Assembly: GCF_000379725.1 (NCBI RefSeq)
Contig: NZ_KB903663.1
Span: 186,001 to 250,000 of the forward strand
Direction: 5' to 3'
Length of the DNA stretch: 64,000 bases
Source of the DNA: Cytophaga aurantiaca DSM 3654
GTDB taxonomy: Bacteria; Bacteroidota; Bacteroidia; Cytophagales; Cytophagaceae
This document shows, piece by piece, positions 46,921 to 56,323 of the stretch. The notes beneath the pieces are model-generated. The model was not told the DNA's origin and did no database searches. It saw nothing but the letters and a program-made list of their open reading frames with translations. How positions within the stretch are numbered: position 1 is the first letter of the stretch; each line of letters begins with the position of its first letter. Made by a program: the position numbers and the translations under genes.

Positions 46921-49503
46921 TTAAGCTACCTCCTGCCCTTTGTTACGCATCGCAATAAACTCTTTGTAACGACGGAACATCGCCATACCCAAGCCAAGTA
47001 TTACCAGCAAGGTACCGATCCACAAAATATTGATACCAGGTTTTTCTATTGCTTTGATAATGATGTAATCTTTCTGACACGTCTGAACAGAGAAAGAAAA
47101 TTCGTTTGTGTCCGGATTTATTTTATCTAAACTGATTTTAACACCAAGTTCTTCATTCATTTCAGGTATTGCACCGGATGCACTTTGTTCAGCAAGAATT
47201 ACAAGATTGGGATGCATCGGATAAGACGCACCATCCGGACCAAGCAATAACAAATGTGCGACAATTGCGAAATCATTTTTACCTAGTTCAACACCTGGTA
47301 TCGAATTGATCACATCGATGTGCTTGAAGATACATACATAATCGTTTATGAAAATGGTGTCGCCTTTATGAATCTTGTGTGTTTCTACTTCAGACCAATC
47401 TCTTTCATCCGGACTTAAGGGAATAGCTGATAAGTGCGAATACAAATCTCTGCTTGCAAAATGTTTGATGTCTGGTGAAACCACATTACCCATACGTGGA
47501 TTTTTCTGAATACGTGGATACAGAGTGAATGTATCACCTTCAGCTTTTACATACGCAACTTCATAGAACGTATTTTCAGGATTGGTTTCAAGTGTATCGC
47601 CTTTATGAAATACAACTACACCTTTGTCTTTTAATTCTTTTCTTAGAATAACTTTGTATGGATCTTCTGGAGTAGGTAAGGTCCAGTCTTTGTTGACATA
47701 GCCACTATAGCCTTCTACTTCGATGCGTTGCCCTTTGTAGATCAATTGCAGATCTTTCATCTTCTCCGGTGCATTCCGGAACAGCAACAAGTTGTGTGTG
47801 TTTATATCCCCTTCAGATTCTTTTAAATAAACCAAACCTGTAGTGTTCAACGAAACGATCTTTGAATAACCTGCAGAAAATAAAATTCCCACGAACATCA
47901 TTGCCATACCGATGTGTGCAATAGCCCCGCCTGTGATACGATAATTGTTTTTTACAACTTTCACAAAAATCATGCTGTTGCTGAAAATTGAAAACAAACT
48001 TGCTGCTATAAGTATTATGTATGCGATCTTCACAGCTACATGAATTTCTTCTCCTCTGTATGCATCAAATACACCCAATAAAATAATACCTGAAGTGAAG
48101 GCAAGAGACAAAATAAGCGGCAGGTATAAGGCATCCCACAATTGTTTGCTGTCAATTTTTTTCCACCAGAACAATTGACCCATACCTGAAAGTATTGCAA
48201 TAAATATTGCGAAACCCATTTGCCAGTGACTATAGAATATTTCTGGCTTTGCTGGAGGAGCCATAGACAATTCCATACCCAATGCTTTGGCAATAGCATT
48301 GTATACAGGGATAGATGTCATTACCAATACCTGAAATGCTGCCAAACCCAAGGTAAGCACACCAATGAAAATCCAGAATTCACGGGAGTATACAGAAGGC
48401 TCCTGACTTTCAATCGGAATCTTTTTCCATGATCTTGCAATCAATATTATTGCAAGGAATGTAAATGTTAACAGATAGATCAGCAACTGACCTGATAAAC
48501 CTAAGTCTGTAAAAGAATGCACGGAAGCATTTCCTAAAATACCACTGCGTGTTAAGAAGGTTGCATATAAAACTAACAGGAACGAAAGCGTAACCATGAT
48601 CACTGCTATACGCAAAGCTGTTCCGCTGTTTTTGTAAGAGATCATTAAGTGTATGCCAGCAATTAATACCAGCCATGGTATATATACAGCATTCTCCACG
48701 GGATCCCAGTTCCAGTATCCGCCGAAGTTCAATGTTTCATAGGCCCAGTATGCACCCATCATAATACCTGTACCTAATACAACTGCCGCAAATAAAGCCC
48801 ATGGCAATGCAGGTCTGATCCATTCTTTTGTCCAGCCTTTCCACAAACCAGCCATGCAGTAAGCAAACGGAACAATGGTTGCAGCAAATCCTAAGAACAA
48901 TGTTGGCGGGTGAATCACCATCCAGTAATTTTGCAATAATGGATTCAATCCATTTCCGTCTTCAGCAATAAAATCCGGGCGAATCTGATACACCGGCAAA
49001 TCAGGCATCGCTTCTTTCATCAATATAAAAGGAGATGAACCAATCTTTGTATTCAGATATGGAATTACAATACCAATGATCATAGATGCCAGAAACGCCT
49101 GTACCAGCATAAACACCGCCATTACAGGGGCTTCCCATGTGTTGTTTACTTTAATAAGTATTGCACCCAATATGGCATGCCAGAAGATCCATAACAAAAA
49201 ACTACCTTCCTGCCCTTCCCAGAAGCAAGAGATCATATAGTATACAGGCAAATGATTGGATGAATGGCTCCACGCGTATTGATATTCGTATCTGTGGTTG
49301 TAGATGATTGCAAACAAGGTTGCTACAATACCAAATACCGATACCGCATGTACTGTAAATGCAATGCGCGAAAACCGTAACCAGGATGATTTACTTAATT
49401 GATTTTCTTGAGATGCTTCGTAATAGCCGTAAGAAGCAAGAAGAGCAGCAAAGAAAGAGGTGATGACAAATAGATGGCCGTAATCGCCAATAAGCAGATT
49501 CAT
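46921..49503 (-). CDS. ccmF: Cytochrome c maturation heme lyase CcmF
   Basis: 860 residues, a multi-spanning inner-membrane protein. The heme-handling WWD segment is GGYWNWDPVENAVYIPW near residue 262, preceded by HPPTLFLGF and followed by a further conserved His-containing loop. CcmF accepts heme from CcmE and ligates it to apocytochrome c. The C-terminal periplasmic domain of about 250 residues is longer than in small CcsA proteins. The gene lies 3' of ccmE, separated by duplicated remnants of both genes. Its N-terminus (MNLLIGDYGHLFVITSFFAA) is copied in the remnant at 49611. Confidence 0.95.
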   Translation of the reverse strand: MNLLIGDYGHLFVITSFFAALLASYGYYEASQENQLSKSSWLRFSRIAFTVHAVSVFGIVATLFAIIYNHRYEYQYAWSHSSNHLPVYYMISCFWEGQEGSFLLWIFWHAILGAILIKVNNTWEAPVMAVFMLVQAFLASMIIGIVIPYLNTKIGSSPFILMKEAMPDLPVYQIRPDFIAEDGNGLNPLLQNYWMVIHPPTLFLGFAATIVPFAYCMAGLWKGWTKEWIRPALPWALFAAVVLGTGIMMGAYWAYETLNFGGYWNWDPVENAVYIPWLVLIAGIHLMISYKNSGTALRIAVIMVTLSFLLVLYATFLTRSGILGNASVHSFTDLGLSGQLLIYLLTFTFLAIILIARSWKKIPIESQEPSVYSREFWIFIGVLTLGLAAFQVLVMTSIPVYNAIAKALGMELSMAPPAKPEIFYSHWQMGFAIFIAILSGMGQLFWWKKIDSKQLWDALYLPLILSLAFTSGIILLGVFDAYRGEEIHVAVKIAYIILIAASLFSIFSNSMIFVKVVKNNYRITGGAIAHIGMAMMFVGILFSAGYSKIVSLNTTGLVYLKESEGDINTHNLLLFRNAPEKMKDLQLIYKGQRIEVEGYSGYVNKDWTLPTPEDPYKVILRKELKDKGVVVFHKGDTLETNPENTFYEVAYVKAEGDTFTLYPRIQKNPRMGNVVSPDIKHFASRDLYSHLSAIPLSPDERDWSEVETHKIHKGDTIFINDYVCIFKHIDVINSIPGVELGKNDFAIVAHLLLLGPDGASYPMHPNLVILAEQSASGAIPEMNEELGVKISLDKINPDTNEFSFSVQTCQKDYIIIKAIEKPGINILWIGTLLVILGLGMAMFRRYKEFIAMRNKGQEVA

Positions 49504-49506
49504 AAA

Positions 49507-49605
49507 TTAGATTTTTACTTCTTTGTCCTCATATTAGAAGGACATTTCATTAATATTTTATTGGCAACAAATACGCCTGTCTTTGCATGGCCGATCTTAA
49601 CTTGA
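49507..49605 (-). pseudogene. Remnant copy of the ccmE 3' end
   Basis: Reads GHAKTGVFVANKILMKCPS and then drifts out of frame to an early stop. It matches the real ccmE end (GHTNIKENVFIADKILMKCPS) 223 nt away. It is non-coding debris from the tandem duplication that also copied the start of ccmF. Confidence 0.82.
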
Positions 49606-49610
49606 ATATT

Positions 49611-49727
49611 TTAATCGATTTTATTAGACGTTTCCAAGCTACTATAAGAAACAAGTAATGCAGCAAAGAATGAGGTGATGACAATGTTAATTATTAGATG
49701 GCCGTAATCGCCAATAAGCAAATCCAT
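49611..49727 (-). pseudogene. Remnant copy of the ccmF 5' end
   Basis: A 38-codon frame starts MDLLIGDYGHL, then has a short insertion before VITSFFAALL, and ends at a stop. It duplicates the real CcmF start. The ATG lies 2 nt after the ccmE stop, where the original ccmF should begin, so this is probably the dead older copy or the product of duplication and decay. Confidence 0.82.
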
Positions 49728-49729
49728 AA

Positions 49730-50146
49730 TTAAATTTTTACTTCCTTGTCCTCATACTTAGAAGGACATTTCATTAATATTTTATCAGCAATAAATACAT
49801 TCTCTTTGATATTGGTATGACCAATGATCACGATCTGTTCCGCCTTCTCAAAGTCTTGTGGTTTGGGTTCAAAAAACAAAACCTTCTGCGTTACATTTTT
49901 TGTATCCGTTAATAAGAACTCGAAGTAATTGGGATCTACACCCGGATTGTATACAATTCCGGTAAATTCTCCGGCAGCATTTTTTTGAACTTTGCCAATG
50001 ACATGAACTAATTCATCGTCGCCTTCTTTGGCTAATTCAGCTGCTTGTGTAAAGTCTACATACTGGCTTGCGCTTCCTGTTGTTGAGAATATAACAGCAA
50101 CCGCAACGGCAATAATGACCAATAAAATGATTGAACCCTTTTTCAT
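49730..50146 (-). CDS. ccmE: Cytochrome c maturation heme chaperone CcmE, CxxxY type
   Basis: 138 residues: a single N-terminal membrane anchor (residues 5-22) and a periplasmic OB-fold (VHVIGKVQKN, EFLLTDTKN, FEKAEQIVIIGH). The heme-attachment site reads ILMKCPSKYED, so C127 replaces the usual His and Tyr131 is kept. This is the CxxxY variant known from some archaea and delta-proteobacteria. The variant binds heme covalently by a different chemistry, as established for those homologues. It sits between ccmD and ccmF in the operon. Confidence 0.95.
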   Translation of the reverse strand: MKKGSIILLVIIAVAVAVIFSTTGSASQYVDFTQAAELAKEGDDELVHVIGKVQKNAAGEFTGIVYNPGVDPNYFEFLLTDTKNVTQKVLFFEPKPQDFEKAEQIVIIGHTNIKENVFIADKILMKCPSKYEDKEVKI

Positions 50147-50147
50147 A

Positions 50148-50420
50148 TTAATCCTGATCTTTATATTCTTTTTCTAACTTGCCGATTTTTTTATCAAGCA
50201 GGATCATATAAATCAACAGACCAACAAGTATCGTAGCTACAACTGTTATGACAACATATATTTTTCCATCTGCACGAAAAGAATCTGCCATTATATCAAT
50301 AGCATCCTTTTTTAATGGAATTGGTTTTTTTAATGGAATTGATTTTTCAGTTACCTGAGCGAATACATTGGTGCTTGCAGCCAAAAGCAACCCAAGCATG
50401 CAATAAATTTTATGAAGCAT
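50148..50420 (-). CDS. ccmD: CcmD-family small membrane protein
   Basis: 90 residues. A leader-like segment ends VFAQ near residue 22; a single membrane helix (VVITVVATILVGLLIYMILL) is followed by a charged coil (DKKIGKLEKEYKD). CcmD assists release of holo-CcmE from the CcmABC transporter. Position between ccmC (11-nt overlap) and ccmE (1-nt gap) supports the call; the sequence itself is weakly conserved. Confidence 0.85.
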   Translation of the reverse strand: MLHKIYCMLGLLLAASTNVFAQVTEKSIPLKKPIPLKKDAIDIMADSFRADGKIYVVITVVATILVGLLIYMILLDKKIGKLEKEYKDQD

Positions 50421-51114
50421 GTTCTATTGAATTTGTAATTAAACCATCTTTTTTATCTGCCCACAAACGCAGGCGTACACGGAGTGTTGTGATCCATGTT
50501 CCTAATAACATAAAACCAAGAATGGATGAATAAAAGATCATATTCATTTCACGGTCTCTATCGTATGCATTGAATCCCGGATTACCGCCGTTACCCGGAT
50601 GCAGCGAATCTGTCAAACGCGGCATGATGTAGATCAATGCCATGAATGCAGGAAATGCAAATATATTATACACCGCAGTAATGCGCGCTTTCTTATCTTC
50701 ATCTGCAATGGCATCGCGTAAGATCATATAAGCAGTATAGATCAACATGGCGATTGCCGCTGCATTCAGCTTGGGATCTTTTGTCCAGAATGCCCCCCAT
50801 GTAAATTTTGCCCACATCATACCTGTAAGTAAACCAAGTATGCCGAAGAACATTCCTGTACGCGTGAATTCAACAACAATACGATCGTGTTTCAGATTTC
50901 CGGTTTTTAAATACACAATGGAATATGCAAATGCGATCAATAAAAATAAGGTCATCGCAAACCACATCGGTACATGGAAATATAAGTTGCGGATGGTTTC
51001 ACCCAATTGTTCCATACGCGGAACATTACCCATAAAACCCATAATTGCTCCATACATTAACAATACGAAGGCAAGTATTTTCCACCAGGCAAAAGGAGAG
51101 GAATTAGAAAGCAT
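50410..51114 (-). CDS. ccmC: Heme exporter/handling protein CcmC
   Basis: 234 residues with six membrane helices. The WWD-type motif is WGAFWTKDPKLN, and the two periplasmic His ligands lie in NLYFHVPMWF and DSLHPG. CcmC presents heme to CcmE with the CcmAB transporter. The gene overlaps ccmD by 11 nt. Confidence 0.96.
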   Translation of the reverse strand: MLSNSSPFAWWKILAFVLLMYGAIMGFMGNVPRMEQLGETIRNLYFHVPMWFAMTLFLLIAFAYSIVYLKTGNLKHDRIVVEFTRTGMFFGILGLLTGMMWAKFTWGAFWTKDPKLNAAAIAMLIYTAYMILRDAIADEDKKARITAVYNIFAFPAFMALIYIMPRLTDSLHPGNGGNPGFNAYDRDREMNMIFYSSILGFMLLGTWITTLRVRLRLWADKKDGLITNSIEHAS

Positions 51115-51229
51115 ATGAATTTGTATTATAGAACACCCTTTGTAGTGTTTCTTAATGGACTAATTAATTTCAATTCGATAAAACCCTTGAAGGATTTGCA
51201 GCCAAATTTCAAACTAAATTCCGGTTCAT

Positions 51230-51901
51230 TTAGTTCTTCCAAAGGTACGGAAATAATAGATAGGAAACTGTGATCGTGATCACATTAACCGCTAATAAAA
51301 CCATTAAATCCTGATAAGCCAGACTTCGTTCCAGGCCATCGATAGCACTTTTAGAAACTTTGATCAGAATCAATAATACCGGAATCACAACGGGGAAACT
51401 CAATACCGCCATCAGCGTCATACTGTGCTGAGTTTGAGCGGCAATTGCGGCAATAAAGGTAAGTGTTGCGGCCAGACAGGAAGCGCCAATGATTGTAATT
51501 CCAATGAACATGGTTAGATCCTGCACGGCATTGCCCATCATTAATGTGAACAAGGCCAGTCCGACCATTGCCATAAGTATCAGTAATACAATATTATAAA
51601 TAAGCTTGGAAAGAATGATTGCTCCGGGCGAGGCAAGAAAATAGTAGTAATAGTGCCGGCTGGAACGTTCCAGGAGGAAACTTCTGGATGCTGCATTTAC
51701 GGAAGCCAATAAAACAATGATCCAGAACAAGGCATTCCAGGTCATTGGTGAGAGGTCTCCTCCGCGTCCGAAAAAAGCAAAATAACAGATAAAAATTGCC
51801 CCGGCTAAGTATACCAAGACCGCATTAAACATGTAACGCAGACGGAATTCGAGCAGGAATTCTTTTTTTACTAAAGCAACCGTTTCGCTTATTAAAGACA
51901 T
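51230..51901 (-). CDS. ccmB: Heme exporter permease CcmB
   Basis: 223 residues with six membrane helices. KKEFLLEFRLRYMFNAVLVY at the N-terminus and SRSFLLERSSRHYYYYFLAS after TM2 match CcmB, the membrane subunit of the CcmAB ABC transporter. No ccmA ATPase gene is present in the window, and ccmB begins the operon; CcmA must be encoded elsewhere. ccmC follows 115 nt downstream. Confidence 0.95.
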   Translation of the reverse strand: MSLISETVALVKKEFLLEFRLRYMFNAVLVYLAGAIFICYFAFFGRGGDLSPMTWNALFWIIVLLASVNAASRSFLLERSSRHYYYYFLASPGAIILSKLIYNIVLLILMAMVGLALFTLMMGNAVQDLTMFIGITIIGASCLAATLTFIAAIAAQTQHSMTLMAVLSFPVVIPVLLILIKVSKSAIDGLERSLAYQDLMVLLAVNVITITVSYLLFPYLWKN

Positions 51902-52189
51902 GCGGTAAAATTAGGCTTTTTTACTGTCTTAACCGCTGATTAAGTTGATTTATATGATTAAAAATGATTGGAATCAGCCATTGTTAACCAAACTTGGAGC
52001 AATGCCAATTTAGTTTCTTGGGGTGATGCCCCAAGGAAAAGAAAGCTTGGCTAGTGTAGTATCAACTCAAGAAAAACTACTGGTGAATCACTAGTGCTAG
52101 TGATAAAATATTTCTGAAAAGTTTTAATCTTGCAACTAGCGCCTAGAAACTAGCAACTAGAATAAACTTTTGTTATTTTTGTACCCTCT
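51902..52189. other. Divergent ccmB-pheS intergenic region
   Basis: About 288 nt. It holds a short hairpin (CTTGGGG / CCCCAAG, 52017-52035) and ACTAG words (52133-52163: AACTAGCGCCTAGAAACTAG...) related to those at 1901-2034. Promoters for both genes must be here. Otherwise nothing is recognised. Confidence 0.5.
52174..52181 (+). promoter_or_regulatory. -7 box (TATTTTTG) ahead of pheS
   Basis: TATTTTTG fits TAnnTTTG and is only 8 nt before the pheS ATG, implying a very short leader. No good -33 is visible. Confidence 0.4.
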
Positions 52190-53224
52190 ATGTTAGATAA
52201 GATTAAAGAATTAACGCAAACGATTGAAGCATTTTCAATCGATTCCAAAGAACAGCTGGAACAGTTCCGCCTTGAATACCTGAGCAAAAAAGGTAAGATC
52301 ACAAGTATGTTTGATGGCTTCGATTTTAAAACTGTTGCACCCGAGATCAAAAAATCTATGGGACAAGAGATGAATAAATTGAAGGTTCTTGCTCAGACAA
52401 AATTTGAAGAGATTCAGGAAAAACTAAATGCCGGTGGTGCTGATAACAACACACATCAAAAAATTGATACGTCTCTTCCTTCGATCCCGAATGAATTAGG
52501 TGGCCGCCATCCGATCAGTGTGGTGCGTGAACAAATATATACAGTGTTTGAACGTATGGGCTTCAGTTTATCGGATGGACCGGAGATCGAAGACGACTTT
52601 CATAATTTTACTGCACTGAATTTTCCGGAGAATCACCCGGCACGCGAAATGCAGGATACGTTTTTTATTGAACGCAATCCGGATATTGTATTGCGTACGC
52701 ATACATCAAGTGTACAGGTACGTGTGATGGAAAATCAAAAACCTCCTATCCGTACCATTTCTCCGGGACGTGTGTATCGTAACGAAGCAATCTCTGCACG
52801 TGCGCATTGCATGTTCCATCAGATCGAAGGTTTGTACGTTGATAAAAATGTAAGCTTTGCAGATCTGAAAAATACACTTTATCATTTTTCTAAAGAGATG
52901 TTTGGTAAAGATACACAGATCCGTTTCCGTCCATCGTTTTTCCCTTTTACTGAACCAAGTGCAGAGATGGACATCTCTTGTTTCATCTGTAACGGTAAGG
53001 GCTGCAATATCTGTAAGCAAAGCGGATGGGTAGAGATCGGCGGTGCCGGTATGTTAGATCCGAATGTATTAACCAACTGCAACATTGATCCGAAAGTTTA
53101 CAGCGGCTTTGCATTTGGTATGGGCATCGAACGTATTACGATGTTAAAATATCAGATCAAAGATTTGCGTCTCTTCACAGAAAATGATGTGCGTTTCTTA
53201 AGACAGTTTAAACACGCAGAATAA
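52190..53224 (+). CDS. pheS: Phenylalanyl-tRNA synthetase alpha subunit
   Basis: 344 residues. The N-terminal coiled coil (residues 1-85) binds tRNA, followed by the class II core. Characteristic stretches are RHPISVVREQI, GPEIEDDFHNF, HPAREMQDTFFI, the motif 2 region FRPSFFPFTEPSAEMDI and motif 3 AFGMGIERITML. The beta subunit (pheT) is not in the window, which is common in genomes where the two are unlinked. A perfect palindromic terminator follows. Confidence 0.97.
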   Translation: MLDKIKELTQTIEAFSIDSKEQLEQFRLEYLSKKGKITSMFDGFDFKTVAPEIKKSMGQEMNKLKVLAQTKFEEIQEKLNAGGADNNTHQKIDTSLPSIPNELGGRHPISVVREQIYTVFERMGFSLSDGPEIEDDFHNFTALNFPENHPAREMQDTFFIERNPDIVLRTHTSSVQVRVMENQKPPIRTISPGRVYRNEAISARAHCMFHQIEGLYVDKNVSFADLKNTLYHFSKEMFGKDTQIRFRPSFFPFTEPSAEMDISCFICNGKGCNICKQSGWVEIGGAGMLDPNVLTNCNIDPKVYSGFAFGMGIERITMLKYQIKDLRLFTENDVRFLRQFKHAE

Positions 53225-53247
53225 TTTCCTTTATTAAAAAATAAAAC

Positions 53248-53289
53248 ATGAAAAGTCCGTCACGCTAATTAGCGTGACGGACTTTTCAT
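53248..53289. terminator. Intrinsic terminator after pheS
   Basis: A perfect 42-nt palindrome with GC core GTCCGTCACGC and A/T ends, 24 nt after the pheS stop. Confidence 0.92.
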
Positions 53290-53379
53290 TATAAGTAGGT
53301 ATTGTATAACAACTATTACCTGGTTACCTTTTCACATTGTAATATATTAACTCCTGATTTCACATATTTGAATTTTATT

Positions 53380-56178
53380 ATGAAAAAAATTTTACTGGCT
53401 GCTATTATTTTTATCAGCGCTTTTTCGGTTGGGTATTCTCAATGCACACCGAGTGTAACGATAACAGCAGATAAAACAACTATCTGTCTTGGAGAAATAG
53501 TAATATTTACTGCAACTCAAACAAATGGCGGTACATCCCCATCTTATACATGGAAAAAGAATAACGCTATTATAGCATCTGCCACAAATTCAACTTATAC
53601 AACATCGCCTTCAGATGGAGGTACTTATACCGCAGAAATGTTAAGTAGCGAATCGTGTGCAAATTCATCTTCAGTAGTATCAAATGCCATCGTATTAAAT
53701 ATAAATACATATAGTGCGCCAAGTATAATTTTGTCACAAGGGATTTCTTCGGGCAAGTCAACAGCTTGTCCTAATACTTCTATATATTTTGGCACCTACT
53801 CCGAAAATGGAGGCACTACACCTCTTTACGAATGGTTCATAAATAATACAAGCCAAGGCCCCCCATCACCAAATACTTCATTCACAACAACGGCATTAAC
53901 TTCAAATACAGATGTTGTTAGAGTAACATTAACAAGTAACATAGCCTGCGTAATAGGACCACGTACAGTTTCTTCTTTAGGTATGTTCGCACATATAACT
54001 CCTATTATCGGATCTGGCACTATAGGCACAAATCAAACTATTTGCTATAACAGTATTCCACCAGAAATTACAGAAACAGCTGCACCAACAAATATTATTG
54101 GCATACCAACGTATACCTGGGAAGCATCAGCAGATGGAGCAATCTGGTCTGTTATCCCTGGCGCATCAGGTTCAGGATATACACCTCCTCCAATTCCTTT
54201 AACACAAGATACGTACATTAGAAGAACAGTAACAGATCCAGACTCACCTGCCCCATGTAATACTGCAACAAGTAATGTCGTACATATTACTGTTCGTCCA
54301 ATATTAACAGCTGGTGTGATTAGTGGCGATGAAACCATTTGTTCAGGATCTACCACAGCAACAATAGTACAAACAACCGCTCCAATAGGTGGTACTGTTT
54401 ATTCTTATCAATGGGAAGCTAGTGTAACTGGATCATCATTCTCAAATATTGTGGGGGCCACAAATTCAAATTATAATACAGGTGCATTAACTGTAACAAC
54501 TTATTATAGACGTAAAGAAATCTCAAACTTCTGTGGTACTACATACACTAATGTAGTTACCAAAACAGTTGGTGCTCCTGAAATAGTAACTGCCGTAATT
54601 GATAATGCACCGAACACGGTATGCGCAGCAGCAGGTTCGATCGTGTTTACAGCAAATGGATGTTCTACAACAGGAATGGGAATATTGCATTACCAATGGT
54701 TCTTAGGATCAAATTTGGTTGGAACAGACAATCCAACATATACCTTACCGATTTCTGTCACAGATAACGGCAAGATCATTAAAGTACTAGTAAGTACTTC
54801 TACATCATGTAACGCAGGAACAAGTTCTGCAACGTATACTCTGGATATTGTGAGTGCTGCTACACCAACAGTTTCGATTACTACAAACAACAATCCCGTT
54901 TGTATAGGTATGCCAACAACGTTTACAGTAACAACTACAGGTGGCGGTGCAGTGCCAGCGTATCAATGGTATGTAGTTCCTTCCGGTTCATCAGCTGGAA
55001 CTATTGGTACCGCTGTAGGTACAGGCGGTTCAACGTATTCCAGTTCATCTTTACACCATGGTGATCAGGTATATGTAATGTTAACATCAACCTCAGTTTG
55101 TCTCTCCGGCCCAAATCCATTTAAATCGAATAGCATTACCATGTCGGTTAAACCTATACCTTCCCCGGTAATCAATGAAGGTGATCAAACCGTTTGCTCG
55201 CCAAATTCATTTACGTATCATGCAATTGTAGGAAGTGGAACGAATTTACAATGGACGTTGAATGCAACACCTATAAGCGGTGCTACAACTGCTACCTATA
55301 CGGCAACGCAATCAGGTACCTATTCTATTCAGGAAGACAATGGCACATGTAATGCAACTTCTGCTCCTGTGCAATTTACAGTTGTCTCCACACCTCTTGC
55401 AAATGCAGGCCCGGACCAATATGTACTGGCAGCTTCAATCGTTACTCTAAATGCAAGTGGTGGGACTGACTACAGCTGGTCACCAAGTACCTATTTAAGC
55501 AATACAGCTATTGCCAATCCAACCTTGACTGCTGATCAAACGATCATATATACGGTAACGGTAAGTAATCATTCAGGAGCAGCTACATGCTCAACTTCAG
55601 ACGATGTGACAGTTTATGTTAGCAATGCACCTGCAGGCTCATTCAGTACTTCCATTAACGGTCCAAATCCAATTATGTCCGGACAACAAAATGCACGGTA
55701 CAGTGTTACCAATCAACCAAGTTTTACATACACATGGTCTGTTACAGGCGGTACCATTGTTAGCGGACAAAATACAAATTCTGTAGTAGTAGATTGGGAT
55801 GATGTAACTTCACTTGCACGAACAACTGCAGCTGCATATTCTATTTCTGTTGTAGAAAAAAATTCCACAAACCAAACGAAAAAAACAAAATTAATAATCA
55901 ATACGATTTCAACAGGCACTACTTTATCTCAAGCACAGTCTGGTATTAAATTATTTCCAAACCCAACGACTGAATCATTCAACATTGAAATGCCCGAAAG
56001 CGGTTTAGATGTATCGTATGAAATACTTGATTTAACAGGGCTTGTAGTGGCAACCGGTACATTTACTTCTAACGGAAGCAATCAAAAAATTGATGCGGAC
56101 TTTGGTGCGGGGATGTACCAGGTAATTTTAAAATATGATACTGTTGTTGCCTGTGTACGTTTAAGTAAAATTCAATAG
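53380..56178 (+). CDS. T9SS type A surface protein with Ig/PKD-like modules (paralogue 1)
   Basis: 932 residues from ATG 53380, which opens the signal peptide KKILLAAIIFISAF ending GYSQC; the frame stays open upstream. The body is a string of Ig/PKD-like modules with CXG..V.FTA and W motifs (ADKTTICLGEIVIFTATQ, YQWYVVPSG). The last 78 residues (FPNPTTESFNIEMPESGLD, YEILDLTGLVVA, VRLSKIQ) are a type A sorting domain. It is predicted to be exported and attached by T9SS. The next gene is a close paralogue with the same leader and tail. Likely adhesin; no enzyme motif seen. Confidence 0.9.
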   Translation: MKKILLAAIIFISAFSVGYSQCTPSVTITADKTTICLGEIVIFTATQTNGGTSPSYTWKKNNAIIASATNSTYTTSPSDGGTYTAEMLSSESCANSSSVVSNAIVLNINTYSAPSIILSQGISSGKSTACPNTSIYFGTYSENGGTTPLYEWFINNTSQGPPSPNTSFTTTALTSNTDVVRVTLTSNIACVIGPRTVSSLGMFAHITPIIGSGTIGTNQTICYNSIPPEITETAAPTNIIGIPTYTWEASADGAIWSVIPGASGSGYTPPPIPLTQDTYIRRTVTDPDSPAPCNTATSNVVHITVRPILTAGVISGDETICSGSTTATIVQTTAPIGGTVYSYQWEASVTGSSFSNIVGATNSNYNTGALTVTTYYRRKEISNFCGTTYTNVVTKTVGAPEIVTAVIDNAPNTVCAAAGSIVFTANGCSTTGMGILHYQWFLGSNLVGTDNPTYTLPISVTDNGKIIKVLVSTSTSCNAGTSSATYTLDIVSAATPTVSITTNNNPVCIGMPTTFTVTTTGGGAVPAYQWYVVPSGSSAGTIGTAVGTGGSTYSSSSLHHGDQVYVMLTSTSVCLSGPNPFKSNSITMSVKPIPSPVINEGDQTVCSPNSFTYHAIVGSGTNLQWTLNATPISGATTATYTATQSGTYSIQEDNGTCNATSAPVQFTVVSTPLANAGPDQYVLAASIVTLNASGGTDYSWSPSTYLSNTAIANPTLTADQTIIYTVTVSNHSGAATCSTSDDVTVYVSNAPAGSFSTSINGPNPIMSGQQNARYSVTNQPSFTYTWSVTGGTIVSGQNTNSVVVDWDDVTSLARTTAAAYSISVVEKNSTNQTKKTKLIINTISTGTTLSQAQSGIKLFPNPTTESFNIEMPESGLDVSYEILDLTGLVVATGTFTSNGSNQKIDADFGAGMYQVILKYDTVVACVRLSKIQ

Positions 56179-56195
56179 ATTTTTTCCTTATAAAT

Positions 56196-56227
56196 AAATC
56201 CGTATCGATCCCTATCGGTACGGATTT
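56196..56227. terminator. Intrinsic terminator
   Basis: AAATCCGTATCGAT (56196-56209) pairs with 56214-56227 with one G-T-type mismatch and a 4-nt loop, followed by a T run. Confidence 0.75.
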
Positions 56228-56323
56228 TTATTTTACTTCCATTCAAATTATAATTTTTTTATTCGGTTACCTTTCATCACAAAAATACATTAACTTATAG
56301 TTTTCACTATTTCAACTTTCGTT

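Noticed and set aside
49611-49727. Short ATG-led frame after ccmE as a separate small gene
   Set aside because: It is a clear partial copy of the ccmF start with an insertion and an early stop.
53302-53379. Upstream extension of the type A protein at 53380
   Set aside because: The conserved leader shared with the paralogue lies here, and the signal peptide begins at 53380.
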